DNA of 64,000 nucleotides from Bremerella sp. P1. Lineage in GTDB: Bacteria; Planctomycetota; Planctomycetia; Pirellulales; Pirellulaceae. Below, piece after piece: positions 46,346 to 53,796 of the stretch; position 1 is the stretch's first letter, and every line of letters starts with the position of its first letter. Location: positions 6,721,814 to 6,785,813 of the forward strand of contig NZ_CP118164.1 in assembly GCF_028748185.1 (NCBI RefSeq), given 5' to 3'. The position numbers and the translations under genes are program-made. Under the pieces are notes generated by a model. The model ran no database searches and was not told the origin of the DNA. It worked only from the letters and a program-made list of their open reading frames with translations.

Positions 46346-46436
46346 GCATAACTAGTGGCTGAACCGGAGCGGCCGGTCCGGCGGAGTCAAGTGGAAAGCT
46401 GATCGGCGGCCGCCCGGTTAGCCTGATCGTTATCCC
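46346..46436 (+). other. attC site
   Basis: Left core GGCATAAC (46346-46353) and right core CGTTATCC close the site. The inner arms GGCTGAACCGG and CCGGTTAGCC pair perfectly except for one extrahelical G in the left arm, the hallmark of attC folding. The site is 91 bases and lies between two cassette genes. Confidence 0.82.
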
Positions 46437-46453
46437 ACATAGGAGCTGCCGCC

Positions 46454-46909
46454 ATCACCATCGTCTACGTTGACATGGACGACGTCTTGTGTGCTTACAC
46501 ACCCGCACATTCCCGTGCGCTAGACGATCAGCCCGGCGTTCAATTCCCGCAGTCCGTACCGGGGTTCTTCCGATCACTCGCTCCTATTGATGGCGCGATT
46601 GCTTCACTAAACGAACTGCGTGACCTGTTTGACGTTTACGTTCTAACTGCACCTTCCACACGCAATCCGCATTCATACTCTGAAAAACGTATCTGGATCG
46701 AAGAGCACTTTGACTACCCGTTCACCAAGAAACTGATTCTTTGTCCAAACAAGGGCTTACTCAAGGGTGACTACCTGGTTGACGACCACGTCACGGGCAA
46801 AGGCCAGGATGCGTTCGAAGGAACGTTGATAGAATTTGGTTCGAACGATTTCCCTGATTGGCATGCCGTTTTGACATTCCTAAAGAAGCGTGGGATAACC
46901 AACGGATGA
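46454..46909 (+). CDS. 5'(3')-deoxyribonucleotidase-like HAD protein, cassette gene
   Basis: HAD-superfamily NT5C type. The expected N-terminus ITIVYVDMDDVLCAY contains the DxD nucleophile pair (Asp7, Asp9), but the first ATG (46475) lies inside DMDD and would remove Asp7. An AGGAG (46441-46445) stands eight bases before an ATC codon at 46454, so translation may begin at ATC, or the original ATG has mutated. Later motifs: VYVLTAPSTRNPHSYSEKRIWIEEHF with the motif II Thr, KKLILCPNKGLLKGDYLVDDHV with motif III Lys and motif IV DD. The product removes phosphate from deoxynucleotides in known members. Stop overlaps an attC-like site. Confidence 0.8.
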   Translation: MTIVYVDMDDVLCAYTPAHSRALDDQPGVQFPQSVPGFFRSLAPIDGAIASLNELRDLFDVYVLTAPSTRNPHSYSEKRIWIEEHFDYPFTKKLILCPNKGLLKGDYLVDDHVTGKGQDAFEGTLIEFGSNDFPDWHAVLTFLKKRGITNG

Positions 46910-46982
46910 ACCGGAGTCCTCGCGTTCATCTTGGGCAGTAGTTGCCTTTCCCCTCGGACCCGGTGATTGCGGGACTTTAGGC
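46893..46982 (+). other. attC-like site, degenerate right core
   Basis: Left core GGATAAC overlaps the stop codon region of the HAD gene. ACCGGAGTCC and GGACCCGGT form the stem with mismatched bulges. The right core has decayed to CTTTAGGC (46974-46982) where GTTAGGC is expected. Confidence 0.6.
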
Positions 46983-46988
46983 GGTCAC

Positions 46989-47534
46989 GTGGAATCTGAG
47001 GAAATCATTAAGGAATGGATTAGCAGCGATCCTATTCGCATGCGCGCTCTTCGCCTGGCATCAGAATTAAATCTTTCTGACTGGTGCATCGCGGCAGGCT
47101 TCGTTGGAAATCTTGTATGGGACAAGCTTCATAAAAAAGAAACATCGACACCGCTCAATGATTTCGATCTTATCTATTTCGATCCACAAAATATTGCGTC
47201 AATGAACGATAGGCAGCTCGAGCTGCGACTCAAGAATCTGACGAACCAGCCTTGGTCCGTTAAAAATCAGGCACGCATGCACATTCGAAACAAAGATAGA
47301 CCCTATACGTCTACCAGCAATGCGATGAGTTACTGGGTCGAAATAGAAACTGCCGTCGGAGTAAAATTGTCCGAAACAGGCGAAATTGAGTTAGTCGCAC
47401 CATTCGGAATTGAAAACTTGTTTCGAAACACAATCACAATCAATCGAAAGAGAATAAAACCTGCCGACTTCTATAAAAGAATCGAAAGCAAGAATTGGTT
47501 AACCCAATGGCCAAAATTGAAAGTGATCGCCTAA
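46989..47534 (+). CDS. Nucleotidyltransferase family protein (NTP_transf_6), cassette gene
   Basis: 181 residues, GTG start. It matches the family of small nucleotidyltransferases PF06042: DWCIAAGFVGNLVWDKLHKKE, then PLNDFDLIYFDP with the DxD metal site, WSVKNQARMHIRNKDRPY, and the end FYKRIESKNWLTQWPKL. AT-richer than the surrounding genome, in keeping with acquisition by a cassette. The stop TAA is inside the left core of a canonical attC site. Confidence 0.85.
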   Translation: MESEEIIKEWISSDPIRMRALRLASELNLSDWCIAAGFVGNLVWDKLHKKETSTPLNDFDLIYFDPQNIASMNDRQLELRLKNLTNQPWSVKNQARMHIRNKDRPYTSTSNAMSYWVEIETAVGVKLSETGEIELVAPFGIENLFRNTITINRKRIKPADFYKRIESKNWLTQWPKLKVIA

Positions 47535-47603
47535 CAAGCCCATGCAGTCGGACCAAATTGCCGGCTGCTCCGTCAATATGGCCGCTGATGCGGGGCGTTA
47601 GGC
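47529..47603 (+). other. attC site, canonical cores
   Basis: Left core GCCTAAC (47529-47535) and right core GTTAGGC (47597-47603) are exact complements. Inner arms CAG-T-CGG and CCGCTG pair with one extrahelical T. 75 bases long, directly between two cassette genes. This is the clearest attC in the window. Confidence 0.9.
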
Positions 47604-47712
47604 CACTCGAAAACCCTTTCTGTACCACCGGACACTTGATGTGCGGCCCTGAACGGTCGGCGCTCGTAGCGTGTCGTATCACAATTCTCCATTCATATGA
47701 GGCGGTCAAGCA

Positions 47713-48246
47713 ATGTTAACCTTACGTGTCGTCGTGCTGTGTCTTACGCTCTGTGTGGTCCTGAAGTGTCAATCACAGGTGCTAGCCGCGAACCCCCGCG
47801 CGGAAGCGGCGGAGGCCGCATACAAGAAGGCGATAGACGACGCTCGGAATATCTACATTGGTGAACTCGACGCGGCCATCAAGGAGGAAGGGGCTGACGG
47901 AAACCTTGAAGAAGCCAACAAGTTGGCGGACATGAAGGAATCGCTTCTACTGGAAGCGAAGCTCGGGGACAGCGATCCTGCATTCGTAACGTCAAAGCGA
48001 CTCGAGAACACAAGGTGGGGCACCCGAGCGAACCCCAAGGGTTTCATCAAGTTCCTTTCCAACAACAAGACACAGAATCACCTGAAAACTGGGGGAGTGT
48101 GGATCGCCTCCGACGAATCTACCGTGATCACTCAGAGCCGGAACAGTGGTCATATTTACTTGTTTCAATTCTCGAAGGACCTCAAGACGGCAACAGTGCA
48201 TCGATTCGAGAACGCGAAGCAACCGGAGGCATATTTCAGAAAGTAA
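47713..48246 (+). CDS. Exported protein of unknown function, cassette gene
   Basis: 177 residues. Signal peptide MLTLRVVVLCLTLCVVLKCQSQVLA; then a charged helical segment (AEAAEAAYKKAIDDARNIYIGELDAAIKEEGADGNLEEANKLADMKESLL), a pattern widespread in planctomycete secreted proteins, and a C-terminal beta-rich half (KRLENTRWGTRANPKGFIKF, SGHIYLFQFSKDLKTATVHRF). The half resembles small domains that follow such helices, but I cannot name it. Flanked by attC-like sites. Confidence 0.7.
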   Translation: MLTLRVVVLCLTLCVVLKCQSQVLAANPRAEAAEAAYKKAIDDARNIYIGELDAAIKEEGADGNLEEANKLADMKESLLLEAKLGDSDPAFVTSKRLENTRWGTRANPKGFIKFLSNNKTQNHLKTGGVWIASDESTVITQSRNSGHIYLFQFSKDLKTATVHRFENAKQPEAYFRK

Positions 48247-48248
48247 AA

Positions 48249-48366
48249 TGCTAAGGGAACGCGAGGTGGTGGCCGAACGAGTCGTCGAACGGGAACAGGG
48301 ATGGCGACGGGCGATCTCTTGAACTCTTCGAGGCATCACCCACCGCAATCCCGCCCCGTTAACTCA
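48249..48366 (+). other. attC-like site, degenerate
   Basis: GCTAAGG and CGTTAAC are decayed cores. Inner arms GCG-A-GGTGG and CCACCGC pair with an extrahelical A. 118 bases, longer than the others, which is within the range of attC sites. Confidence 0.55.
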
Positions 48367-48377
48367 GTCAATATGCC

Positions 48378-48668
48378 ATGAATAATCCAGTGCATCGACA
48401 ACGTCTCAACGATGCGTTTTGCTCTACGAATCCGTCAGATGAGCTTTTCCATTTGGCAATTTCATTGCGGGACGAAGGAGTCCAGCAGATCACGCTCTAT
48501 TCGTTGTTCTCAAGCCTTCAGGTCGCGACCCCAGGAGACGATCCTCGATATGATGCGATCGTGGATACGATGGACTTGATTTATGGGGGACCTTGGGCGA
48601 AGGGCAACGCTCTTTTCCCGACGGAGCTTACGGATGACCAAATCCGCGAGCTTAGGAAAGAGGCATGA
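48378..48668 (+). CDS. Small hypothetical protein, cassette gene
   Basis: 96 residues, soluble and mostly helical. MNNPVHRQRLNDAFCSTNPSDELFHLAISLRDEGVQQITLYSLFSS begins it; the end is LTDDQIRELRKEA. It resembles short cassette proteins without a named domain. No ribosome site is visible; cassettes often rely on weak initiation. Confidence 0.6.
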   Translation: MNNPVHRQRLNDAFCSTNPSDELFHLAISLRDEGVQQITLYSLFSSLQVATPGDDPRYDAIVDTMDLIYGGPWAKGNALFPTELTDDQIRELRKEA

Positions 48669-48746
48669 CAAGGCGTCGTACACGGAACCGCGGTCCGCGC
48701 GGGTTCTGAAATTAAAGTCGTTCGCCGCGCCCCAAGAGCGTTAGAC
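48664..48746 (+). other. attC-like site, weak
   Basis: The left side CATGACAAGG is degenerate, the right core GCGTTAGAC (48738-48746) is good. GGAACCGCGG and CGCGGGTTC form an inner hairpin. Placed after the 96-residue cassette gene. Confidence 0.45.
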
Positions 48747-48827
48747 AGGAGCCGCCTATCACGCACGAACAAGCGTGACAATTGAGCAACCTACAGCTAG
48801 AATTCGACGTAGGAGAATCAACTGCCT

Positions 48828-48890
48828 GCGTGCTAGGCCGCACATTTGCAGCCTACAGGTAATAGGCAGAAACTTTCTATGAACAAGTTA
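48828..48890 (+). repeat. Leader repeat copy B
   Basis: Diverged copy of the sequence at 45267-45329: GCGTGCTAGGC, TTTGCAGCCTACAGGTAATA and CTATGAACAAGTTA align with it. It ends 19 bases before the ATG at 48910. Only these two of the six cassette genes carry the leader. Confidence 0.6.
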
Positions 48891-48909
48891 GCAATCAGCA
48901 CCATCGCCT

Positions 48910-49596
48910 ATGTCTACTAAATCAGCCGCCACAATTCTCATCGTCCTGTCCTGTTTCACGGTCGTGAATGCTGTCGCAGCGCAAGACAAGGCAACAACCA
49001 TCGGATTGATAGGTGACTCCACCGTTGCGACGACCTATGGATGGGGCCCTGCCTTTGCGGAGAGATTCAACGACTCTGTGACGGTGCTGAACTATGCGAA
49101 GAACGGGGCGACGCTGGATTCTCTTTCCGGGAAACTGGACCGGCTCATCGAGCAGAAGCCAGACTATGTGCTGATTCAATTCGGGCACAACGACATGAAA
49201 CGATACGACGCCGAAGCCTACGGCACAAAACTCACCGACTATATCCAGCGAGTTACACGCGGTGGCAGCCAAGCCATTGTTCTCAGTTCCGTAACCCGTC
49301 GAACCTTCAATGAGGACGGTAAGATCGTGCCTCGGATTGTCAACGGGAACCGGACCTTGCCTGAATTTGCTCAAGTGGCGAAGGCCGTTGCTCATGAAAA
49401 CAAGGTCCCGTTCATCGATCTGAATGCGATCAGCATCGAGCACCACAACAAAATTGGCCCGGCAGCGAGTGCGGCTTACAACTTCAACGAAACCGATAGA
49501 ACTCATTTCAGCAAGAAAGGAGCCGCCGCGACTGCTGATCTGATCCTGTCGGAACTCACGACTGTCGTCCCCGAGTTCTCAAACTATCTCAAGTGA
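48910..49596 (+). CDS. Exported SGNH/GDSL hydrolase (acetylesterase-like), cassette gene
   Basis: 228 residues with a signal peptide (ILIVLSCFTVVNAVAAQ). SGNH blocks: TIGLIGDSTVATTYGWGPAFAERF (block I, Ser38), NGATLDSLSGKLDRL (block II), IQFGHNDMKRYD (block III, GxND) and NETDRTHFSKKGAAATADLI (block V, DxxH). The type is that of rhamnogalacturonan acetylesterases. It removes acetyl groups from polysaccharides in known members. Preceded by leader repeat B. Confidence 0.85.
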   Translation: MSTKSAATILIVLSCFTVVNAVAAQDKATTIGLIGDSTVATTYGWGPAFAERFNDSVTVLNYAKNGATLDSLSGKLDRLIEQKPDYVLIQFGHNDMKRYDAEAYGTKLTDYIQRVTRGGSQAIVLSSVTRRTFNEDGKIVPRIVNGNRTLPEFAQVAKAVAHENKVPFIDLNAISIEHHNKIGPAASAAYNFNETDRTHFSKKGAAATADLILSELTTVVPEFSNYLK

Positions 49597-49598
49597 CT

Positions 49599-49662
49599 GC
49601 TAACCACGCCGTGAATCCAGCGACAACGGAACTCCACGCGTAGCGTGACCGCCCTGTTACAC
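49599..49662 (+). other. Possible attC-like site
   Basis: GCTAAC (49599-49604) and GTTACAC (49656-49662) could be cores and CACGC/GCGTG inner arms, but the rest pairs poorly. Confidence 0.3.
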
Positions 49663-50091
49663 CAAACGCTGTCTTGCCAAGCAATTGGCTGATCGTATTG
49701 AGTCCCGCCCTTAAACAGCGTAAGGAGGGCGTGACATTGGCCGTCCTTAGCTCCAAACGTCCAACTAGATCAAGGTTGGGGTGATGGTCAAATTCACCAA
49801 AGACTAAATTGCCGAACGGACGCGGCTGGAGGGGACAGGTCAGAAGACGATGATGTTATTGGGGTGCGGTTTCTTGTTATTTATTACTTCGGTCACGATC
49901 GTCCACATCAAAGCAGGAACACGAACGCAGGCACGAATTCTCAGTGAGTTCTTGAAACGTTTGTGAAACGGCATCAGAAATAGAAGATCGTATTCTTACC
50001 AATGAAGTATTTCCCGCGGAACCTAAAACGATGCGAAAGTACAATGGTTGATTAACGGTTAAGAGTCGATCCAAAGATGGAGTCTTGATCC
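49663..50091. other. Intergenic region, nothing recognised
   Basis: About 430 bases with no convincing gene. It looks like decayed sequence at the end of the cassette block; no complete core sites are seen after 49662. Confidence 0.4.
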
Positions 50092-50613
50092 ATGTTGCCG
50101 CCACCCGTCGAAGGCCTTATCACACTATTCGTGATGATCGGCATCGCCTCTATCTACGCAGTTGTCGTCGTTATTTTCCTTCTCAATAGTTGCTACGCGT
50201 GGTGGGTGTCGTCACCCATGTCGGCAGTTTGGCTGGTCCGATTGGTCTGGTGTTTGGAATCACTTTTCTTTGCCATCATTGGCAGTGGCATTGCTACGCT
50301 ACCACTCATAATGCATCACGTACCTCACAACTTGTTTTATGTCCCCGCCGGATGTGCTGTGGGTGGAGTGTTTGGTTTTCTGGTGGGACGAGTTGATTGC
50401 CGAGGCGGCATACCAGGTGGAACGGCACTAGGCACAATTGCTGGTGCGATTGTTGGTTACCTCATCCTTCTGACGATAGTTTGGCTCGGGTGGATTCTTG
50501 GGCAAGACTGGACTCCGATTCCAATGGTCGTGTTTGTTCCAATCGCAAGCACACCAGTTATTGGCAGTATAACGATGTTCCTTCTCTCGGTACGAAGAAG
50601 CATTCATGAATGA
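50092..50613 (+). CDS. Membrane protein of unknown function, five helices
   Basis: 173 residues, almost entirely hydrophobic: segments at ~8-33 (ITLFVMIGIASIYAVVVVIFLL), ~45-75, ~80-100 (FYVPAGCAVGGVFGFLVGRV), ~108-130 (ALGTIAGAIVGYLILLTIVWLGW) and ~143-163. Cys/Gly-rich loops. Function unknown. Confidence 0.6.
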   Translation: MLPPPVEGLITLFVMIGIASIYAVVVVIFLLNSCYAWWVSSPMSAVWLVRLVWCLESLFFAIIGSGIATLPLIMHHVPHNLFYVPAGCAVGGVFGFLVGRVDCRGGIPGGTALGTIAGAIVGYLILLTIVWLGWILGQDWTPIPMVVFVPIASTPVIGSITMFLLSVRRSIHE

Positions 50614-50910
50614 GTAACCTTCGGACCAATTCCTCGCGACATACCCTAACAAATGAATGCATTCTTTAATTGATAGTTTCCAGAAACCTTCCACCTGCCC
50701 CCACGAATGAAAACCGTTTTAAGTGATAGTTTTCAAAGATTCCCCTGGAAGAATCGCCTCCGGTGCTCAAGAGACAGGTGGTTAACGATAGAGACCGCAT
50801 TGCACTGGCGAGACGCCCGTGGCACACGGAAGTCGGATCATTCACCAGCGCACCCGGCCGTATAATCGGTAACTCCCACATTCATTTGTTCGGCGTTCTC
50901 ACGAAATAGC
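50614..50910. other. Intergenic region with one hairpin repeat
   Basis: Holds a single GTGCCAC-type repeat at 50803-50827 and little else. The start codon at 50911 has no clear ribosome site. Confidence 0.4.
50803..50827. repeat. Single GTGCCAC hairpin repeat
   Basis: CACTGGCGAGACGCCCGTGG then CACAC; hairpin GGCG/CGCC. It belongs to the same family as the paired elements at 19263 and 21958, but stands alone. Confidence 0.65.
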
Positions 50911-51477
50911 ATGACAGGCAGACCCAATAAACCGAATTCTGACGAAAACTCTCTTCGCGCTGAATTGCCCGCCGAGTGGGAAGCTTTGATGGCAGGCGAT
51001 GGATCGCGGATTATTTCTTCCGCTCGCGTAGTCCGCATCGCAGACGGTGCCGCTTGGTTTGATATCGGGTCCAAGTTTGCGTCCCCCATTCCTCTGACCG
51101 ATTGGGACGGTGGCGATCCGCCAAAAGTCGGCGACGAATACCCCATCATGATCGACGATGATTGTGACGTCGCGGATCGCCCACTGAAGATTATTCGCCG
51201 TAGAGTTTGCATGCCAATCATGGGCGATTTGGAAAAGACTTTTGCCAGTCTTTCCGTTGGACAACATTGCACGGGGCGCGTGACGCGCCGAATTTGCGAT
51301 GGGTTTCTCATCGACGTTGGCGTCAATTCGTTTCTACCTGATGACTGCGTTTCCTCGGCGTTGCTTAACAACCCTGACACATTCATTGACCGGAAAGTCA
51401 CCTGTCGCATAATCTCAATAGACCGAGAGCGACGGATCATTTGCGTTGCGATCATCGCCGACTCAGTAGCCCCATGA
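50911..51477 (+). CDS. Protein with two S1-like domains
   Basis: 188 residues. Two S1-type OB folds: residues ~30-110 (diverged; SRIISSARVVRIADGAAWFDIGSKF) and ~112-185 (LSVGQHCTGRVTRRICDGFLIDVGVNSFLPDDCV, then TCRIISIDRERRIICVAI). The pattern matches the S1 repeats of ribosomal protein S1, but a stand-alone two-domain protein of this size is not a ribosomal protein. It probably binds RNA. No named family. Confidence 0.75.
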   Translation: MTGRPNKPNSDENSLRAELPAEWEALMAGDGSRIISSARVVRIADGAAWFDIGSKFASPIPLTDWDGGDPPKVGDEYPIMIDDDCDVADRPLKIIRRRVCMPIMGDLEKTFASLSVGQHCTGRVTRRICDGFLIDVGVNSFLPDDCVSSALLNNPDTFIDRKVTCRIISIDRERRIICVAIIADSVAP

Positions 51478-51496
51478 ATCTCAAGACACCAAACCA

Positions 51497-51925
51497 ATGC
51501 GAGAATACGACGAGCAGCGCGCGTTGATGACTTACGTGTGGCGCAACTATCCAGAACTTGTGCGCCCTCACCAGTGCCTGCCTTCTTCGGAAGCCATTCG
51601 CGATGCGCTGCCGGCCGATGCCCGAGATGCGTATTGGCAACACACACTTGAGTGCCGAAGAATTGTGGCCGATTCGATCGCCGAGGATGTGCGCGAGTCT
51701 CGTAACGGATACATCGTGCACATGACTCCCATGTTGCCGCAACTGAGCCCGGAGTTGCTCGAATTGGTAACACCCATAACAGAAAGGCTTGAGATCGAAG
51801 CATTCTGGGAGATGTTCCGTCCTCACCAAAGCCAAGTGTCGATTAATCGATGTCCCGAATGCAGCCGGATTCTCATCAACGAGAAGACACGTCAGTGCCT
51901 GTCATGCGGCCATGATTGGCATTAA
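51497..51925 (+). CDS. Small protein with C-terminal zinc ribbon
   Basis: 142 residues, soluble. ATG 51497 lies 19 bases after the S1-like gene, so the two may be co-transcribed. The body is helical and acidic; the C-terminus has CPECSRILINEKTRQCLSCGHDWH, a typical zinc ribbon (C-x2-C, C-x2-C). Function unknown. Confidence 0.65.
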   Translation: MREYDEQRALMTYVWRNYPELVRPHQCLPSSEAIRDALPADARDAYWQHTLECRRIVADSIAEDVRESRNGYIVHMTPMLPQLSPELLELVTPITERLEIEAFWEMFRPHQSQVSINRCPECSRILINEKTRQCLSCGHDWH

Positions 51926-51959
51926 CTAACCGGTGCATGAGCCGGAGCCACCGAAGCGG

Positions 51960-52403
51960 ATGAACAAGCACATCCATCCCGAAGTCCGCTTTCCGGAGTT
52001 GATTCGCGAGTCAACTCTGGAAATGCCCAACTACGTGATTGCGGGACTTATTGGCGCAATTCTCCTACCGTTCGCACGGATCATCGGACTGCTTTTCTTT
52101 GTGCCATTGATCTTCCATTTCATCTCCTCGGTCGTAACCTCTCTCTGGAACGCCAGGATACGATCACGCTGGGTGCGGTCATTCCCGTCGAAAATCAACT
52201 TCCGCAAGCTCAAACCTCTGATTCTTCAAGACCCACAGCGGTACACTCTGTACGTTCAGTATTACGGTGGTTTCGATGCGGTGCGATTACGCCCGGCGGC
52301 ATTACTTCACGACACACAAACAGGCGAGCTCATCGCAGTTCACCCGGCCAGCTATCGTGCGGTGCAATTCTGCGAAAGCCACGGCGTGCCGATCGTATCC
52401 TGA
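51960..52403 (+). CDS. Membrane-anchored protein of unknown function
   Basis: ATG 51960 (MNKHIHPEV) is preferred to ATG 51933, whose extra codons lie in a CCGGTGCATGAGCCGGAGCC segment that looks like noncoding spacer. 147 residues: two membrane segments (VIAGLIGAILLPFARIIGLLFFVPLIFHFISSVV, ~28-60) and a soluble C-terminal part (YTLYVQYYGGFDAVRLRPAALLHD). Not recognised. Confidence 0.55.
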   Translation: MNKHIHPEVRFPELIRESTLEMPNYVIAGLIGAILLPFARIIGLLFFVPLIFHFISSVVTSLWNARIRSRWVRSFPSKINFRKLKPLILQDPQRYTLYVQYYGGFDAVRLRPAALLHDTQTGELIAVHPASYRAVQFCESHGVPIVS

Positions 52404-52457
52404 CAATAGCAGGCGGCGCGGTAACCCCGCCTGCCTGGATCCCGTGGTGGATAAGGT

Positions 52458-53399
52458 CTATCCATACCTTTTCTTAAACACAATCCGTTTACCGGTCAGC
52501 TTCACCTGACTTCCCTTTTCAGTGGCCAGCTGGGACTTTCGGGTATCGGAGTCGTATTTCGTGATCAACTTCTCGTCTGGGTCGGAGTTGTTCCACTTGA
52601 TGTGCACGTGGAACATTCCCTTCGTGGAGAATGTCCCGACCGTCGCGTTTGAGTCCGGGGCGGACGCCGGGGACTTCGGCGGGCGGGAAGTACACGTCAC
52701 TTTGCCATTGGCTGCAAAGTAGTAGTAGTAGGTATCGTACGGTTCTTCGAACACCTCCCACCAACCTCCGAGCCAGTAGGGAAGCGGCTCGCCGCTATTG
52801 AGCAGCGCCTTGATGCTGACCCAGCCTTGCAGTCCGGCCGGCTTCCAGGGTCGCGTCTTCCTCATGAGCTTGTCATACCCGGTCCGGCGTCCTCCTTGCC
52901 CTGAATCGGCCGAATGGAGCGTGCCCCCTTCCACGTACAGCACCACACCCATGTGATTTTGCCGCAGGCCATTGGCATCAGGCTTAGCACTGAACAAGCG
53001 GAACATATCGCCATACTCTGGCAGGGCTCCGCTGCTAGCAGGAACCCAGCAATGGCCGAGCCCGCGGGTTGCCAGCCAGTCCTTGATATCGAATCGCCCG
53101 ACCGCCTTGTCGGCGCCTAGCCCCATTGCGGTTCCACACTTCGTGCAGAACTCGTTACAGGTCGTCGTCCCTTTGCGTAACCACGTCCTGAGCAACGATA
53201 GATGCTCCCATCCGGTGTACTTTTTGAAGATTTTATTGGTGACGCACTTCTTTTCGATGTCGTCGACATCGGTGCTTGTGAATGGATACTGCAAGATCGG
53301 TGTTCCCGATGGAACTTCCCTGCCGACCGGAGGAAACTCGCTGAAAAATGCGTGCAGTTTCCTCTGATAATCCTCGGTAATTTTTGCGCCTGCTCCCAT
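52458..53399 (-). CDS. Cys/His hydrolase-like protein (CHAP/NlpC-type amidase fold)
   Basis: 313 residues from ATG 53399, with GGAAAGG about 11 bases before it; two further ATGs upstream are possible. The centre has TTTCNEFCTKCGTAMGLG with a catalytic-type Cys81, then PEYGDMFRLF and QNHMGVVLYVEGGTLHSADSGQGG with His149, the layout of CHAP and NlpC/P60 amidases. No signal peptide is found. Such signal-less peptidoglycan amidases occur as toxins or effectors delivered by other secretion systems. The C-terminal ~100 residues are beta-rich (GKVTCTSRPPKSPA...). No immunity-type gene or secretion gene is next to it. Function inferred from motif only. Confidence 0.65.
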   Translation of the reverse strand: MGAGAKITEDYQRKLHAFFSEFPPVGREVPSGTPILQYPFTSTDVDDIEKKCVTNKIFKKYTGWEHLSLLRTWLRKGTTTCNEFCTKCGTAMGLGADKAVGRFDIKDWLATRGLGHCWVPASSGALPEYGDMFRLFSAKPDANGLRQNHMGVVLYVEGGTLHSADSGQGGRRTGYDKLMRKTRPWKPAGLQGWVSIKALLNSGEPLPYWLGGWWEVFEEPYDTYYYYFAANGKVTCTSRPPKSPASAPDSNATVGTFSTKGMFHVHIKWNNSDPDEKLITKYDSDTRKSQLATEKGSQVKLTGKRIVFKKRYG

Positions 53400-53796
53400 A
53401 GAAATAGAAACCTTTCCCATCAAATGAAAAATGGACCCAAGAGACGAGATGCGATCGGCAGCAGAATTCGTCAATCAGAACGAAGCGCCGAGCATTCGGA
53501 CAGTGACTTGCCACTCGCCGAAATGATGTTCGGCGTAGACTTGCTCGGAAACAACCGAGCACCGGTTGAGAAGCGACCTCAGAACGGCCCGCGTTTGCGG
53601 ACGGAAAACAAGTCAGTCATTAATGATTATCTTCCGTTTTCCCGAACGGTTGCGTGGATTCCGTCGCATTCAAGCAAGAATTGTGAGGACTCGTCTCAGA
53701 CTACGACGCTTGCGTGAAAACGTCTACAATCATCCACCGACGACTTCGATCCATAATTGCGCTGGCGATTCGAAACCAAACCCCGGGTTTTGTCGG
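53400..53796. promoter_or_regulatory. Divergent region between two genes
   Basis: About 400 bases between the amidase-like gene and the 53797 gene. It should contain both promoters; no motif stands out and no other gene is supported. The frame open from 53566 is noncoding-looking (arginine-rich, low complexity). Confidence 0.4.

Noticed and set aside
50640-50660. CCCTAACAAATG as a left attC core
   Set aside because: No matching right core or paired arms within 150 bases.
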